A stretch of DNA of 64,000 nt, taken from contig NC_088717.1 of the NCBI RefSeq assembly GCF_963576615.1, positions 19,206,108-19,270,107 on the forward strand, written 5' to 3'. Origin of the DNA: Watersipora subatra. Its lineage: Eukaryota; Bryozoa; Gymnolaemata; Cheilostomatida; Watersiporidae. The position numbers were made by a program, and so were the translations under genes. Below the pieces are notes generated by a model. That model did not search any database. It was not told where the DNA came from and worked only from the letters and a program-made list of their open reading frames with translations. This document shows, in pieces, positions 12,401-25,800 of the stretch (positions within the stretch are counted from its first letter, which is position 1; every line of letters begins with the position of its first letter).

Positions 12401-13534
12401 GAGAGGTTGTTGATGCAAACCAATAATACTGCGGTTGCGGTACAGCCAACAAATTAAAAATTTAAGTCAAGTTTTTTCTTTTGGAAGAGCTAAAGAAGTG
12501 AGTTGGAAAAGATCTTGGAACAGATTAGGCAATTTACCCGTATTTTACTGTTCCTATAACCTAAGTTCCTTATAACGTAAACATTCCTGGAACGGATTAT
12601 TTATGTATAGCTGTATAGCTACTATATGTATATAGTAGCTATACAGCTACCCACTGTATGGCTATTAATTTATAACTTACCGTAATCTCCTTTAACACTG
12701 TTCATATTGGAAAGATCTATTAGCATGGTTTCAAGATAGGCCTTGTAATGTGTTAAAATTGTCATCGCTAGTGCCAAAGTGCACAACAGTTTAGTAAAAA
12801 CTCTTACTGAATAATGTATTGTATATGATACACTCTTTGAACTACACACTAACCTCTTAGATAGAGCGATAGAATCCATTCTTATTGAAATCACTAGGTA
12901 TTACACTGAAAATAGCGATCTGGTATCTTTATCACCCTTTCAAGGTGATCCAATATAAATGATACCCAAATATTTTTCTGGTAGCCTTATAAATCATGGT
13001 GATTTATCTTTGGGATGTTTGGTCTATTGAATATATCTGAATGTAATTCACAATGTAATTGTCACAAGTCAAACATGCGGAAACAGTAAATTTCCTAATA
13101 ATTTACTTGGTTACTGGGTCTAATGACAGGTTTTGGAAACCAAAGCACCATAATAGTATTGGAAAATCGCATACGCTTACATAGATGACTGTAACAGAAA
13201 ATTTTGGTGTTTAGGTTGTAGTGCTGACAATTTTGCGTTGCAATTCTTACTGTTAACCTTCTACCCTTCAGGCAAAGAGCTGAAAGAAGACACAACACAA
13301 CCAAATACTCAACCATGCCTCCTTCCAGACACTATAGACTATGCATCCCTTTATGTATTCAAAGCTGACCTAGATTTTGACAAACAGGAGGACTTCATAT
13401 CATTGAGCACATCTCTTAAAAGACGTTCAGATATAGCGAGTAGTAGTCAAGAAATAAAGAAGCTCCGCTATATGTCTGCAGAGATCGGCAAAGTGAAGTA
13501 TGACCCCAACAGAGAAAAGAAAGACAAGACATGA
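6475..13534 (+). CDS. RPP38: Ribonuclease P/MRP protein subunit p38 (L7Ae family), 5 exons
   Basis: Coding exons: 6475-6647, 9326-9493, 9672-9894, 11173-11335, 13272-13534. All junctions are GT-AG, the frame is kept, and the sum is 990 nt (329 aa plus stop). RPP38 is an RNA-binding subunit of nuclear RNase P (5' end of pre-tRNA) and RNase MRP (pre-rRNA), acting in nucleus and nucleolus. The diagnostic part is the L7Ae/ribosomal L30e-like domain starting near residue 117 in exon 3, with LVFGVNAVTRSMEKEEVSLL followed by the SHLTSHLIEHSV and VGLRSVTCMAFKSL segments; the human protein has the same order (GVN-VTR, ITSHLI, VIGLKCVLALAFK). The N-terminal part is lysine-rich (KKTGSAKKKSGKKKY) and the C-terminal tail is charged and poorly conserved, as in the family. 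It is longer than human RPP38 (283 aa). The ATG at 6475 is the first in frame. Intron 1 is 2.7 kb with a transposon. The gene ends tail to tail with ZFAND2. Confidence 0.87.
7374..8179. mobile_element. Non-autonomous DNA transposon with CAGTGTAACC / CAGTGGAACC ends, in RPP38 intron 1
   Basis: The left end CAGTGTAACCTCAGTTCTCG and the reverse complement of the right end CAGTGGAACCTTGGTTTTTG form imperfect terminal inverted repeats. Both are followed inward by TTGGTCGAAAACCGAGTTG-like or CGACCAACTCGGTTTTCGA sequence. Ends of this type are widespread in animal pogo/Tigger-like elements. The overlapping open frames on both strands (7894-8229, 8001-8204) are repeat sequence, not genes. Length is about 806 bp and no transposase is visible. 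Confidence 0.6.
10317..10347 (+). repeat. C-rich polypyrimidine tract
   Basis: A CCTCCTCCCCT run followed by about twelve C residues in RPP38 intron 3, unusual in this AT-rich region. It is probably simple-sequence expansion; no acceptor usage is evident. Confidence 0.6.
10905..10973 (+). repeat. Three-copy 21-bp tandem repeat rich in CAGCNGCTGTCGAC
   Basis: The unit GTACTGCAGCGGCTGTCGAC plus T is repeated three times with one change (CAGCAG/CAGCGG), followed by a partial unit. It contains GTCGAC and CTGCAG palindromes. It lies in RPP38 intron 3; the minus-strand frame with repeated QPLQYSR is not conserved coding. Confidence 0.75.
11810..12610 (+). mobile_element. Family A non-autonomous DNA transposon, copy 2 (tRNA-like module at about 12098-12222)
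   Basis: The left end CAGTAGACGCTCCTATAACG is nearly identical to the copy at 48507. The right end has GTAAACATTCCTGGAACGG. A tRNA-like module (GTGCAGGTGTTACAGCATCG, then GGTCCACC) lies about 290 bp inside, at the same relative place as in the other copies. Just upstream, at 11761, a second CAGTAGACACTCCTACG fragment suggests a partial duplication of the end. It sits in RPP38 intron 4. Confidence 0.65.
12608..12649. repeat. Perfect 19-bp palindrome (hairpin) with 4-base loop
   Basis: TAGCTGTATAGCTACTATA, loop TGTA, then the exact reverse complement. It lies immediately after the right end of family A copy 2 in RPP38 intron 4. It may be an insertion-site foldback or a small MITE. Confidence 0.8.
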
Positions 13535-13870
13535 TCAGTGAAATACAGCTTGCATATTCTATTTTTTATTGACTTAAATGTAAATTCGATTTTTATCACA
13601 AGATAAATAATATAGTCTTCTATATGCACAGTATTTGAAATATATTGTATAAAATATCTAAAATAGATTGTATTAGGAATAACACAAGATGTATCAGAAG
13701 AGTGAATATAAAGAAGTACTAATTCCATCTATATGGTATATCATGACATCTAATGTATGGCAGATGTCATGATATACACTGCAGGTTGATTTGTAGCGAG
13801 AGACTAGAGTATGAATTGTAGATCATACGGATTGGTTTGACTTGTCTCTGGAGATGAATCTTGGAACTGT
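13535..13870. other. Tail-to-tail 3' region between RPP38 and ZFAND2
   Basis: The 336 bp between the two stop codons must hold both 3' UTRs. On the minus strand the only canonical AATAAA (plus-strand TTTATT at 13565-13570) lies about 300 nt past the ZFAND2 stop and within 35 nt of the RPP38 stop, so the ZFAND2 3' UTR probably overlaps that of RPP38. On the plus strand there is only a variant AATATA near 13706. A strong hairpin lies at 13736-13777. Confidence 0.55.
13736..13777. repeat. Perfect 16-bp inverted repeat between convergent 3' ends
   Basis: GTATATCATGACATCT, loop AATGTATGGC, then its exact reverse complement AGATGTCATGATATAC. It sits in the overlapping 3' regions of RPP38 and ZFAND2, so it may be transcribed from both sides. 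Function unknown. Confidence 0.8.
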
Positions 13871-16800
13871 TCAATTAATACTGCAACTTGACTGGCTGCT
13901 TCTCTAAAAACAAACATCTTTCGTTAGTAACACTATTAAATATTATAAACAAACGCACCCAGTCAAACCAGCTGTCACACTACCAGTCTTACTACTTGTA
14001 ACGCCACCTGTCTTACTACAGTCTTACTACCAGTCACACCACCTGTCATAATGCATACTATAAACTGATATCTATATTAATAAATTGCACTATGTTGTTG
14101 TGTGTGTCTATTAGTTTACATAAACGTTATACATTTCCATAATCTCTGGGTGATTTCATAAAAACTTCGTACACATTTTTCAGCCTTTCACCAGGTCGTT
14201 AAAAAGTGACACCACCTGTCACAAGGTATACCTTCGATCGGTACATGTAAATGTAATACACTCAGTAAGAACACTGTTGGTTGTCCAATCAACTAGTATA
14301 AGAACCTGCTACCCCATAATTTGTCATTCATTAGCCATTCATTCAAAACACTGGTCTTTTTAAACGAGCTATAGTGCAGTAAAGCAAATTGCTATAAGCC
14401 TTCCTATTGAGCATGTTAACAAGTAATACACGCATGTGCTGCCTATATAACCTAATGCGTTAACAATGATTGGTAAACTTAGTGACCACGTCAGCCGATG
14501 AGCAGCTAACATGGTATTTGCAAAGACTGATTCTACCTACCGCTCTTCCAGATTGACCCTGTCTTGTTTCAGATTCACTGGCAGCGATAGCCTTAGCTAA
14601 TGCTTCATCATCTTTTTCTTGCTGAGTCATTGGTCTAAAACAAAAAAACCTCAAAGTTCATATCCACTAACAGAGCACTTGACGCCTGCATACTGTATAT
14701 AGCATTTAAGAGGTCAGCTAACCTTCCGGTGTGAGTGGGGGCCTGAGCAGCAGAAAGCTGAAGTGCTTGTTGCAGCGCCTCATCCTCTGTAAGACCAGCT
14801 TGGAAGTTGCCCACAGGTACTGCCCGTCCAGCATTCCTCGATTGTCTGTCTTGAGCAAGAGTACTGCCTGCATAAGATGATACATTGTCGTTGGTCTTAC
14901 AATTTCACAGATCATACCAAACACTGTACAGTCGAACCTCGTTAAAACAATGTTAGTCCGGATATCAGATAAGATGAAACTGGACCACACACCATCTACT
15001 TATTAGTCAATTTTAAGGAGGGCTAACTATCTTGGCTTAAGTTAATCATTATGTTTTTATTGTGTGGATGATGAAGATTTGGAATTGAGTGCATGTCGAG
15101 TTGGCGAGTGATAAGTGTTTCAATAGACATATTCCCATGTTGGCACTTTGGTAAAAAAAGGAATTCTATGCTAGAAGTCATGATGGCGCACTCTCGTCAA
15201 ATTGAAATAGGAATGACTAGTGTAAAAAACATTTGAAAACGTAAAAGCTTGCATGCCTTTTCACGCGCATCATTCCCAGGTGCTGTTTCCATTTTTCACA
15301 GACATGAAACATTTGATAAGAATTTGCGAGTCACAAAATTCGCTAACTCGGGCGTCTTTCCCGTTTCCATCTTGCAAATGTCACAAACTTGCAGATTAAC
15401 CGTATCATGTAAACACAGTGAATATTGGAGGACATGGGGAAATAGAGGACAGTGAGCCAGCCACCACTAACCAACATTTTTCATTAGTCAACTATATATC
15501 CTTTGGTGCGTGTATCGATAACTTCGAAGATCAATTGGCTGATAATAACAGTTAACGTGATTTTTAATGCTCGCCTTTTCCTCAAATAGTTAGTCATACA
15601 AAGCATTCAATTTCTTGGTTGAAAAATACAAAGATTCCGTTGTGTATGCAATTGGTGCTTATAGTATCAACACCATAAGTCACTGATGTAATGCACGACC
15701 ATCAAGTCTTGAGTTTACTAAAACAACTATAAGAGGTGACCAATCAAACTACTAAGGATTTTCAAGCATAAAATGTAAAAGATACTGTGATGTCATTGCA
15801 ATAGCACTATACTCAAATTCTTCAAGGCCATAACTCATTGGTGGGAGTAAAATATGGTAAATTTAGAGGCAACTACATTAAAACGACACAAAATCCTGAG
15901 CTTTTTCCTACGGTACAGTTGTGTAGCTTTCATATAAACAATTGATCACCAGAGAGTAGCAAGGATTGAATGAAAGATGATTCAGTTTAGCTTCAACTAA
16001 CAAAGTGAAAAGGATGAGGGAGGTGGTTAATATTTCGTGGACGGACTATAATCAGCACATACCTATTGAATTAAGTAGAGATTGTTGTGGAACAGTGCCA
16101 CCAGATCTGGTTGGCTGTTTAGTTTCTGTCTGCTGCTTGCTTCTCATTGAGGCGGCTGACGCAGCCCTATCGGATAAATATAAACTTTCAAATCCAATAA
16201 ACAGCTGTATATACCAACTACAATGACGATGCCTACCATGAGAAGTGAATAAGACATCTTGACAGCAATATAGTTTGAAGAGAAATAACTGAACTAAAAC
16301 AGGAAGAAATAAAAATAAACTAGGAAGACTAAATCGGCATACTTGGTGATTATCATTCAGAATAGACCACTCTATTTTAATCAGGAGTTAATTATTCGTG
16401 AAATACAACTTGTCATAGTTATGTGACTAGTTATCTACTACTAAAAAATACCTGCAGCCTACTTTTTAAAACTTTCTTATGAAAACAAGCCTACTGCAAA
16501 TATAATTATGAATGTATAGTGAACATATACGGTTACTAATGAATTTAGGACTAATGGATGCTGTCCACCAATAAGAGCGATATTAGGTCACAATCTTTAC
16601 TATAATAAGAGCCGCGCTATGTCCGTCCGATGCCACACTCAGATATAACCTCCTAAGAGGTAAAGAAAATAAACTGCTTTCAACAGGTTTCGAACTTACA
16701 ACTTTAGGCTTCTTAAACCAACGCTTCACCACCTCTGCCGAACGGACGCCTTGCCATGTTTTGGAATAATGGTGCGAATACTTATTACATGTGATCACTT

Positions 16801-19800
16801 ACGGCACGCAGGACTGTCAGGGTACTAGTTATAATAGTCTAAAAACCAGTCAAGTATTACTTGAATTATTTGCATCAAACTTGCGTAAATATTACACAGA
16901 CAACGCATATTAAGTCTCACATTTTAGTTCTCCTACACAGACAACGCATATTAAGTCTCACACTTTAGTTGTTCTACACAGACAACGCATATTAAGTCTC
17001 ACACTTTAGTTGTTCTACACAGACAACGCATATTAAGTCTCACACTTTAGTTGTTCTACACAGACAACGCATATTAAGTCTCACACTTTAGTTGTTCTAC
17101 ACAGACAACGCATATTAAGTCTCACACTTTAGTTGTTCTACACAGACAACGCATATTAAGTCTCACACTTTAGTTGTTCTACACAGACAACGCATATTAA
17201 GTCTCACACTTTAGTTCTCCTACACAGACAACGCATATTAAGTCTCACACTTTAGTTGTTCTACACAGACAACGCATATTAAGTCTCACACTTTAGTTGT
17301 TCTACACAGACAACACATATTAAGTCTCACACTTTAGTTGTCCTACACAGACAACGCATATTAAGTCTCACACTTTAGTTGTCCTACACAGACAACGCAT
17401 ATTAAGTCTCACACTTTAGTTGTACTACACAGACAACACATATTAAGTCTCACACTTTAGTTGTCCTACACAGACAACACATATTAAGTCTCACACTTTA
17501 GTTGTTCTACACAGACAACACATATTAAGTCTCACACTTTAGTTGTCCTACACAGACAACGCATATTAAGTCTCACACTTTAGTTGTCCTACACAGACAA
17601 CGCATATTAAGTCTCACACTTTAGTTGTTCTACACAGACAACGCATATTAAGTCTCACACTTTAGTTGTCCTACACAGACAACGCATATTAAGTCTCACA
17701 CTTTAGTTGTCCTACACAGACAACGCATATTAAGTCTCACACTTTAGTTGTCCTACACAGACAACGCATATTAAGTCTCACACTTTAGTTGTCCTACACA
17801 GACAACACATATTAAGTCTCACACTTTAGTTGTCCTACACAGACAACACATATTAAGTCTCACATTTTAGTTGTCCTACACAGACAACGCATATTAAGTC
17901 TCACACTTTAGTTGTCCTACACAGACAACGCATATTAAGTCTCACACTTTAGTTGTCCTACACAGACAACGCATATTAAGTCTCACACTTTAGTTGTCCT
18001 ACACAGACAACACATATTAAGTCTCACACTTTAGTTGTCCTACACAGACAACACATATTAAGTCTCACACTTTAGTTGTTCTACACAGACAACACATATT
18101 AAGTCTCACACTTTAGTTGTCCTACACAGACAACGCATATTAAGTCTCACATTTTAGTTGTTCTACACAGACAACACATATTAAGTCTCACACTTTAGTT
18201 GTCCTACACAGACAACGCATATTAAGTCTCACACTTTAGTTGTACTACACAGACAACGCATATTAAGTCTCACATTTTAGTTGTCCTACACAGACAACGC
18301 ATATTAAGTCTCACACTTTAGTTGTCCTACACAGACAACACATATTAAGTCTCACACTTTAGTTGTCCTACACAGACAACACATATTAAGTCTCACACTT
18401 TAGTTGTTCTACACAGACAACACATATTAAGTCTCACACTTTAGTTGTCCTACACAGACAACGCATATTAAGTCTCACATTTTAGTTGTTCTACACAGAC
18501 AACACATATTAAGTCTCACACTTTAGTTGTCCTACACAGACAACGCATATTAAGTCTCACATTTTAGTTGTCCTACACAGACAACGCATATTAAGTCTCA
18601 CACTTTAGTTGTACTACACAGACAACACATATTAAGTCTCACACTTTAGTTGTCCTACACAGACAACACATATTAAGTCTCACACTTTAGTTGTTCTACA
18701 CAGACAACACATATTAAGTCTCACACTTTAGTTGTCCTACACAGACAACACATATTAAGTCTCACACTTTAGTTGTCCTACACAGACAACACATATTAAG
18801 TCTCACACTTTAGTTGTTCTACACAGACAACACATATTAAGTCTCACACTTTAGTTGTCCTACACAGACAACGCATATTAAGTCTCACATTTTAGTTGTT
18901 CTACACAGACAACACATATTAAGTCTCACACTTTAGTTGTCCTACACAGACAACGCATATTAAGTCTCACACTTTAGTTGTCCTACACAGACAACGCATA
19001 TTAAGTCTCACACTTTAGTTGTACTACACAGACAACACATATTAAGTCTCACATTTTAGTTGTTCTACACAGACAACGCATATTAAGTCTCACACTTTAG
19101 TTGTCCTACACAGACAACGCATATTAAGTCTCACATTTTAGTTGTTCTACACAGACAACACATATTAAGTCTCACATTTTAGTTGTTCTATACAGACAAC
19201 GCATATTAAGTCTCACATTTTAGTTGTTCTACACAGACAACGCATATTAAGTCTCACACTTTAGTTGTTCTACACAGACAACGCATATTAAGTCTCACAT
19301 TTTAGTTGTCCTACACAGACAACACATATTAAGTCTCACACTTTAGTTGTCCTACACAGACAACGCATATTAAGTCTCACACTTTAGTTGTTCTACACAG
19401 ACAACGCATATTAAGTCTCACACTTTAGTTGTTCTACACAGACAACGCATATTAAGTCTCACACTTTAGTTGTTCTACACAGACAACACATATTAAGTCT
19501 CACACTTTAGTTGTTCTACACAGACAACGCATATTAAGTCTCACACTTTAGTTGTCCTACACAGACAACGCATATTAAGTCTCACACTTTAGTTGTCCTA
19601 CACAGACAACGCATATTAAGTCTCACACTTTAGTTGTTCTACACAGACAACGCATATTAAGTCTCACACTTTAGTTGTCCTACACAGACAACGCATATTA
19701 AGTCTCACACTTTAGTTGTCCTACACAGACAACGCATATTAAGTCTCACACTTTAGTTGTTCTACACAGACAACACATATTAAGTCTCACACTTTAGTTG

Positions 19801-22800
19801 TTCTACACAGACAACGCATATTAAGTCTCACACTTTAGTTGTTCTACACAGACAACACATATTAAGTCTCACACTTTAGTTGTTCTACACAGACAACGCA
19901 TATTAAGTCTCACACTTTAGTTGTTCTACACAGACAACGCATATTAAGTCTCACACTTTAGTTGTCCTACACAGACAACGCATATTAAGTCTCACACTTT
20001 AGTTGTTCTACACAGACAACGCATATTAAGTCTCACACTTTAGTTGTACTACACAGACAACGCATATTAAGTCTCACACTTTAGTTGTACTACACAGACA
20101 ACGCATATTAAGTCTCACACTTTAGTTGTTCTACACAGACAACGCATATTAAGTCTCACACTTTAGTTGTCCTACACAGACAACGCATATTAAGTCTCAC
20201 ACTTTAGTTGTACTACACAGACAACGCATATTAAGTCTCACACTTTAGTTGTTCTACACAGACAACGCATATTAAGTCTCACACTTTAGTTGTCCTACAC
20301 AGACAACGCATATTAAGTCTCACACTTTAGTTGTTCTACACAGACAACGCATATTAAGTCTCACACTTTAGTTGTCCTACACAGACAACACATATTAAGT
20401 CTCACACTTTAGTTGTCCTACACAGACAACGCATATTAAGTCTCACATTTTAGTTGTCCTACACAGACAACGCATATTAAGTCTCACACTTTAGTTGTCC
20501 TACACAGACAACGCATATTAAGTCTCACATTTTAGTTGTCCTACACAGACAACGCATATTAAGTCTCACACTTTAGTTGTCCTACACAGACAACGCATAT
20601 TAAGTCTCACACTTTAGTTGTCCTACACAGACAACACATATTAAGTCTCACACTTTAGTTGTTCTACACAGACAACGCATATTAAGTCTCACACTTTAGT
20701 TGTCCTACACAGACAACACATATTAAGTCTCACACTTTAGTTGTTCTACACAGACAACACATATTAAGTCTCACACTTTAGTTGTCCTACACAGACAACG
20801 CATATTAAGTCTCACATTTTAGTTGTCCTACACAGACAACGCATATTAAGTCTCACACTTTAGTTGTCCTACACAGACAACGCATATTAAGTCTCACATT
20901 TTAGTTGTCCTACACAGACAACGCATATTAAGTCTCACACTTTAGTTGTCCTACACAGACAACACATATTAAGTCTCACACTTTAGTTGTCCTACACAGA
21001 CAATGCATATTAAGTCTCACACTTTAGTTGTTCTACACAGACAACGCATATTAAGTCTCACACTTTAGTTGTCCTACACAGACAACGCATATTAAGTCTC
21101 ACACTTTAGTTGTTCTACACAGACAACGCATATTAAGTCTCACACTTTAGTTGTTCTACACAGACAACGCATATTAAGTCTCACACTTTAGTTGTTCTAC
21201 ACAGACAACGCATATTAAGTCTCACACTTTAGTTGTCCTACACAGACAACACATATTAAGTCTCACACTTTAGTTGTTCTACACACATGAAAATAGCTAA
21301 CTTTGTCAATTTATATACAGTAAGTGCTCTTACAACATAAATAATCCATTCCAGTAACATTTACGTTATAGGGATTTTACATTATAAGAACAGTAAAATA
21401 CATGTAAACTGCCTAATCTGTTCTAAGATCTTTCCAAACAGGTAACATGCCTTTGGGCATACAAAAAGGAAAAACTTGACTTAATGTTTTTAATTTGCGC
21501 GCTGTACCATGACTGCAGCATTATTGTTTTGCATCGACAACTTTTCTCCTTTTTATGATCAATATCACTGGTTTTTTAGACCATTATTTGTTGTGATTTT
21601 ACAATAACTTGATGGAATGTACACATCTTTGACGTTCATTTACAACGATTTGCCTATTTTTCTAAACAGCAAAGTGTACACTACAAAGTAAAACTAATAA
21701 CAAATATTTTATATGTCTACAATAAAGCAAAACAACAAAATATTTTACAAATGCAGTACTACTTGTTCGTCATCTATCTGTATCTAGGGGTCAAGGTTGT
21801 GATAAAATAGAACTTTTGACGATACTCCAACTCGTGACATTCAGATTGGTAGACCGACACTGTAACACCTGCACCGATAGATCGCCTTTGTATTTATGAA
21901 CAATGCGCAGCTACTCCATTCTCTGTTTTGTCGACACATATTGTGATGATGATTGCTGCAAAAGTTGTATATATAGGACATACAACGCTATACGCACGCC
22001 GATTTCTCTTTTGCAAGTGCGGCGAGATGGATTAACGTTCAAATCGAATATGAGAACTCACCCAACTTGGGACTTTACGTTATATGGAATTTTTTACGTA
22101 GTACAGCAAGCAAAAACTTGGCATATATTTTTTACGCTATTTGAAATTTACGTTATAGGAGTGTCTACTGTATCTGATTATCCACAGCATTGCGGAGGCA
22201 GTAAAAATAATCCGTAGTCGGCAGCATCTAAGAGCCCATTGCATAAAACCCAAACAAAGGGAGACAAATCCATAATTAATATTGGCATCTATCAAGGTAT
22301 AACAATGTTGTTACTGCGCTAAATTTGTAAAATTCTCATGTCACCTTCTTTAAGGACTTGTAGTTTTGAATTGTGACATCCATCAGACAAAGTGGCAATC
22401 CATCCTTTAATGTTTTATGGCATTTGAAGCCAAAATACTGTTGGACTGCAAACTGCTGAAGACAAACTGCTTAAGTGACAAATGCTCACATAGATCTAGC
22501 GGATGCTGGACTATTAGATCGAGATCCTGTGCACTCGTGATCATTCTCATGTCTATGCTTTAGACAGTAGTTCTTGGAACACCTGTCACACCTGACACTC
22601 ACCATCTCCTTCACCTTGCAGCCCTTCTTGCTGCACCTGTTCGTGTAGACCTGCAAGTGTGACAACATGATTGTCAGATCCATTAGTTATACTACCTGGA
22701 CTCGCAGCAAAATATGACATATATATGAGTACTACACGAATGCCCGGCATTGCACCGGTAAGTAAAAAATATTCTGCACAGAAAATTGATATATAATCAA

Positions 22801-25800
22801 CATATACAACATGTACCATTCTAACCTTTAAATGAAAGTATTTGTTTATTTCCGTGTAAGTCCAACCAATGCATAACGTAATGCATAACGTATCTCAAAG
22901 CTGGGGCATTGCTTAAACTGGTTGTTGAAAAACATTTCTCACGCTACTTTTACAACTGCTTATAAACAGTTGCAAGTAATGTAGTTGTCATTGTCTAAGT
23001 TCCTTTATCCAATGTATTTTAGGAACTTAAGCTAGTCTAAATCTTGACTTTAATAAGAGCTGCGTCCGTCGTTAGGTCTGGGCTTTTAAAAAACTTTGCG
23101 CATCACAGGAAACGAACCCATATATTCAGCAGATGCACATGCGTGAAGCCAAGCGTACTACCACGAAGCCGCACAGCCAGCTTGCCATGGCTTGGAATAA
23201 TTGTAGTTATAATCGTTACAGGTCATGATCTCTCACGCAATCATGATCTTTAGCGTAGTAACCAAAGAAGTAGTCCATAATATGGCAAGGTGGCAGCGTG
23301 ACATATTGATTAACCTGGAGGTTTGCAAAAGCAGTGTTTCCAAGTTCAATTATAGTGCGAAGCTGTTGTTTGTGCATATTTTATCTCCATAACTGGAAAT
23401 TTTGGACAGAATAACCAACAAATAATACCAATTTCTTCTTCGAGACTTCAGTAAGTGGCCAATGAAAAATGGTTTGAAGGAAGAGTGTAAAATAACTCCG
23501 CATGCATATTTGATAATACAATAAACTATTAAAAGTACCAACCCGATTTTGGATTTTTACCAAAAGAAAATTTTCAAAAAATTACTCAAGTGATTAATTG
23601 TAGTGGTTTGATTTTATCAGTTGATGTGCCATGCTGTTAGCAGTATGAACACCACACTGCTCACTCACTGATAAAATACTAACATTTCATGAAGCAGAGG
23701 TAGTAAGCCGCACTAGGAATAAGGATGACAGATTGTGCATATGCAATTTAATAATCAATACATTGTTCATCCAAGTGCAATAAAATTACCTTAAGGAAAT
23801 GTGTCTAAAAAATCATCACCTTGTGAAAGGAGGTCAGAAAAGCCTCACCATAGTAGCAAAAACTGCTTAGCATTACTTACTATTCGTTATTGAATTTTAT
23901 GAACATAAACAAAGCCAATGGAAAGCTAAATTCAGTTCTGGTTATGATTTACCTTCCTCCGCTCCTTAGCTGGGTCGGACTGACAGTCAGCGTCGATGTG
24001 AGCTCCTACTTTAACGTCAGCGACTTCACCGGGCTTAAGAGGAATGGGTTTGTTACAGAGCGGACAAACTGGGACCTGCTTATCTTTTTTATATGATTCT
24101 GAGCAAGAATGGCTAGAATATTGGATGTGGTCCTTGCTTAAAAACAGAACAACAAAAGTATTAGAAATAAGAAAACCTCATCTAAAATGCAGCTGAAATA
24201 AACTAGACAATCCTAATATCATAAAAGAGAAAAAGGCATGTTCCCAACATTCAACATTTTGAATAAAAAAATGTTATTCATGATAAACACAGAATAAAAC
24301 CAAATCTTAATTCTTAAAGAAGTTGTGCATACACAGAACGTTTTAAATCTAACAGAGTCCAGCATAATATATCTTACAAATTCCAAAAAACACACTGAAA
24401 TCATGATGACAGAAGGTGCAGATGAAATTTAATTGCCAATGTATAAGTTCACCAAAGTACAAGAAAATAGTTTAGGATTTGCATCTAAAAAATCTTTACC
24501 TCATGAATGGTCGGAAGCGCCTCACCATAATAGCAAAAACTACCTAATTTGATCCATTACTATTGAATTCCAAAATTCACTCCGCAAAAATATGTAATGA
24601 GTTTGAAGAAAGCTTGAAACAGATATTCCGACATAGGAGGGTTCAAATAAACACAACCATTTATATATATCTTCTTGAAGCTAAAACCTTTTTATATACA
24701 TAAATGCCCTGGTCAATATTGTAAAAAACTATTTGTTCGCCACAGCATGGTTTAGACTAAGATACATACCAAAAGATGAGAGCGCACGCATCACACCTCA
24801 TAGGTAAAAAATCTACAAAAAAACAATATGACAAACTAAATTAAGCCTTTAATCTCTGATTACAGTTGGTCAGAAAAATAGTTCACTTCAGGCGATAGGC
24901 AAACTACATCAGGAAGAAGCTAGAATGAATGCACAAAAGTATTTTACAGCTACGGCTAAGTAAACAGTCAAATAGGGAAATATATTTATTATACAATGGA
25001 TATAGTAAAGAAGGCTATGAGAAACACACGATCATTTCATTACATGAACTAGGATATGAGTTTGGTAATTACAGTGCACAATTAAAAATTTCTAGGACAA
25101 CACAAAATCGCAAGTTAATACGAAACACATCATCGCAATTTAATACGGCCGCTCTTTATAGTATTTAAATTCAATGTTGGCTATGAGAATATAAAAAATG
25201 GTTTTTTAGTTTCAGTTTATATTCTAGAGCACAACCACCAGTAATACCCGAGCATGCACACCCTCTATTACACGACGATTAATGCCTCAAATCCTTTGAT
25301 TGTGAAATTTCCTTCCAATCAAAAATTTGAAAGAAAAAAAGATACCAGTGCGTCTGAAGGTGCTTCCTAACATCTCAATAATTTATATTTCATATCACTA
25401 AAGAAATGTATTGAGCTACCAACTCTTAATAGCCTTATAACAATGAAAGCTAGCCTATGTTCAATGTTCACTGCCAATCTATATATAAATCTCAAAGTTT
25501 GTCGTCGTCGTTTGTTGTCGGTCCAGCTATAGCGATTATAATCTAGCAGTGAAAAACCCATATTGCAGAAAATTTGACTTCGGAACCTCCCATTCACAAG
25601 ACAACAAGCCAACTCATTAAGCTACACGGGATGCAATGAATTCTTTTGGCGATATGAGTCATTATCTGGGTTAAAATACGCATAGCGACTGTGCATTATG
25701 CGCAACATCACTAAAGCTTGCTCTCACACCTCTTATTAGTAAGTTTAGAAATAGGTATACTAGCTTACTCGAATTAGCCAATGGCAACTACATTACCTAC

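Noticed and set aside
16583-16798. tRNA gene(s) within SINE copies (also 55243, 56374, 23040)
   Set aside because: Box A and box B-like motifs are present, but no full cloverleaf with an acceptor stem can be drawn and each is joined to SINE heads and tails. They are tRNA-derived retroelements.
16894-21284. Possible CRISPR array (regular 41-bp periodicity)
   Set aside because: There are no unique spacers; the full 41-bp unit is repeated, the host DNA is eukaryotic, and there are no cas genes. It is a tandem satellite.
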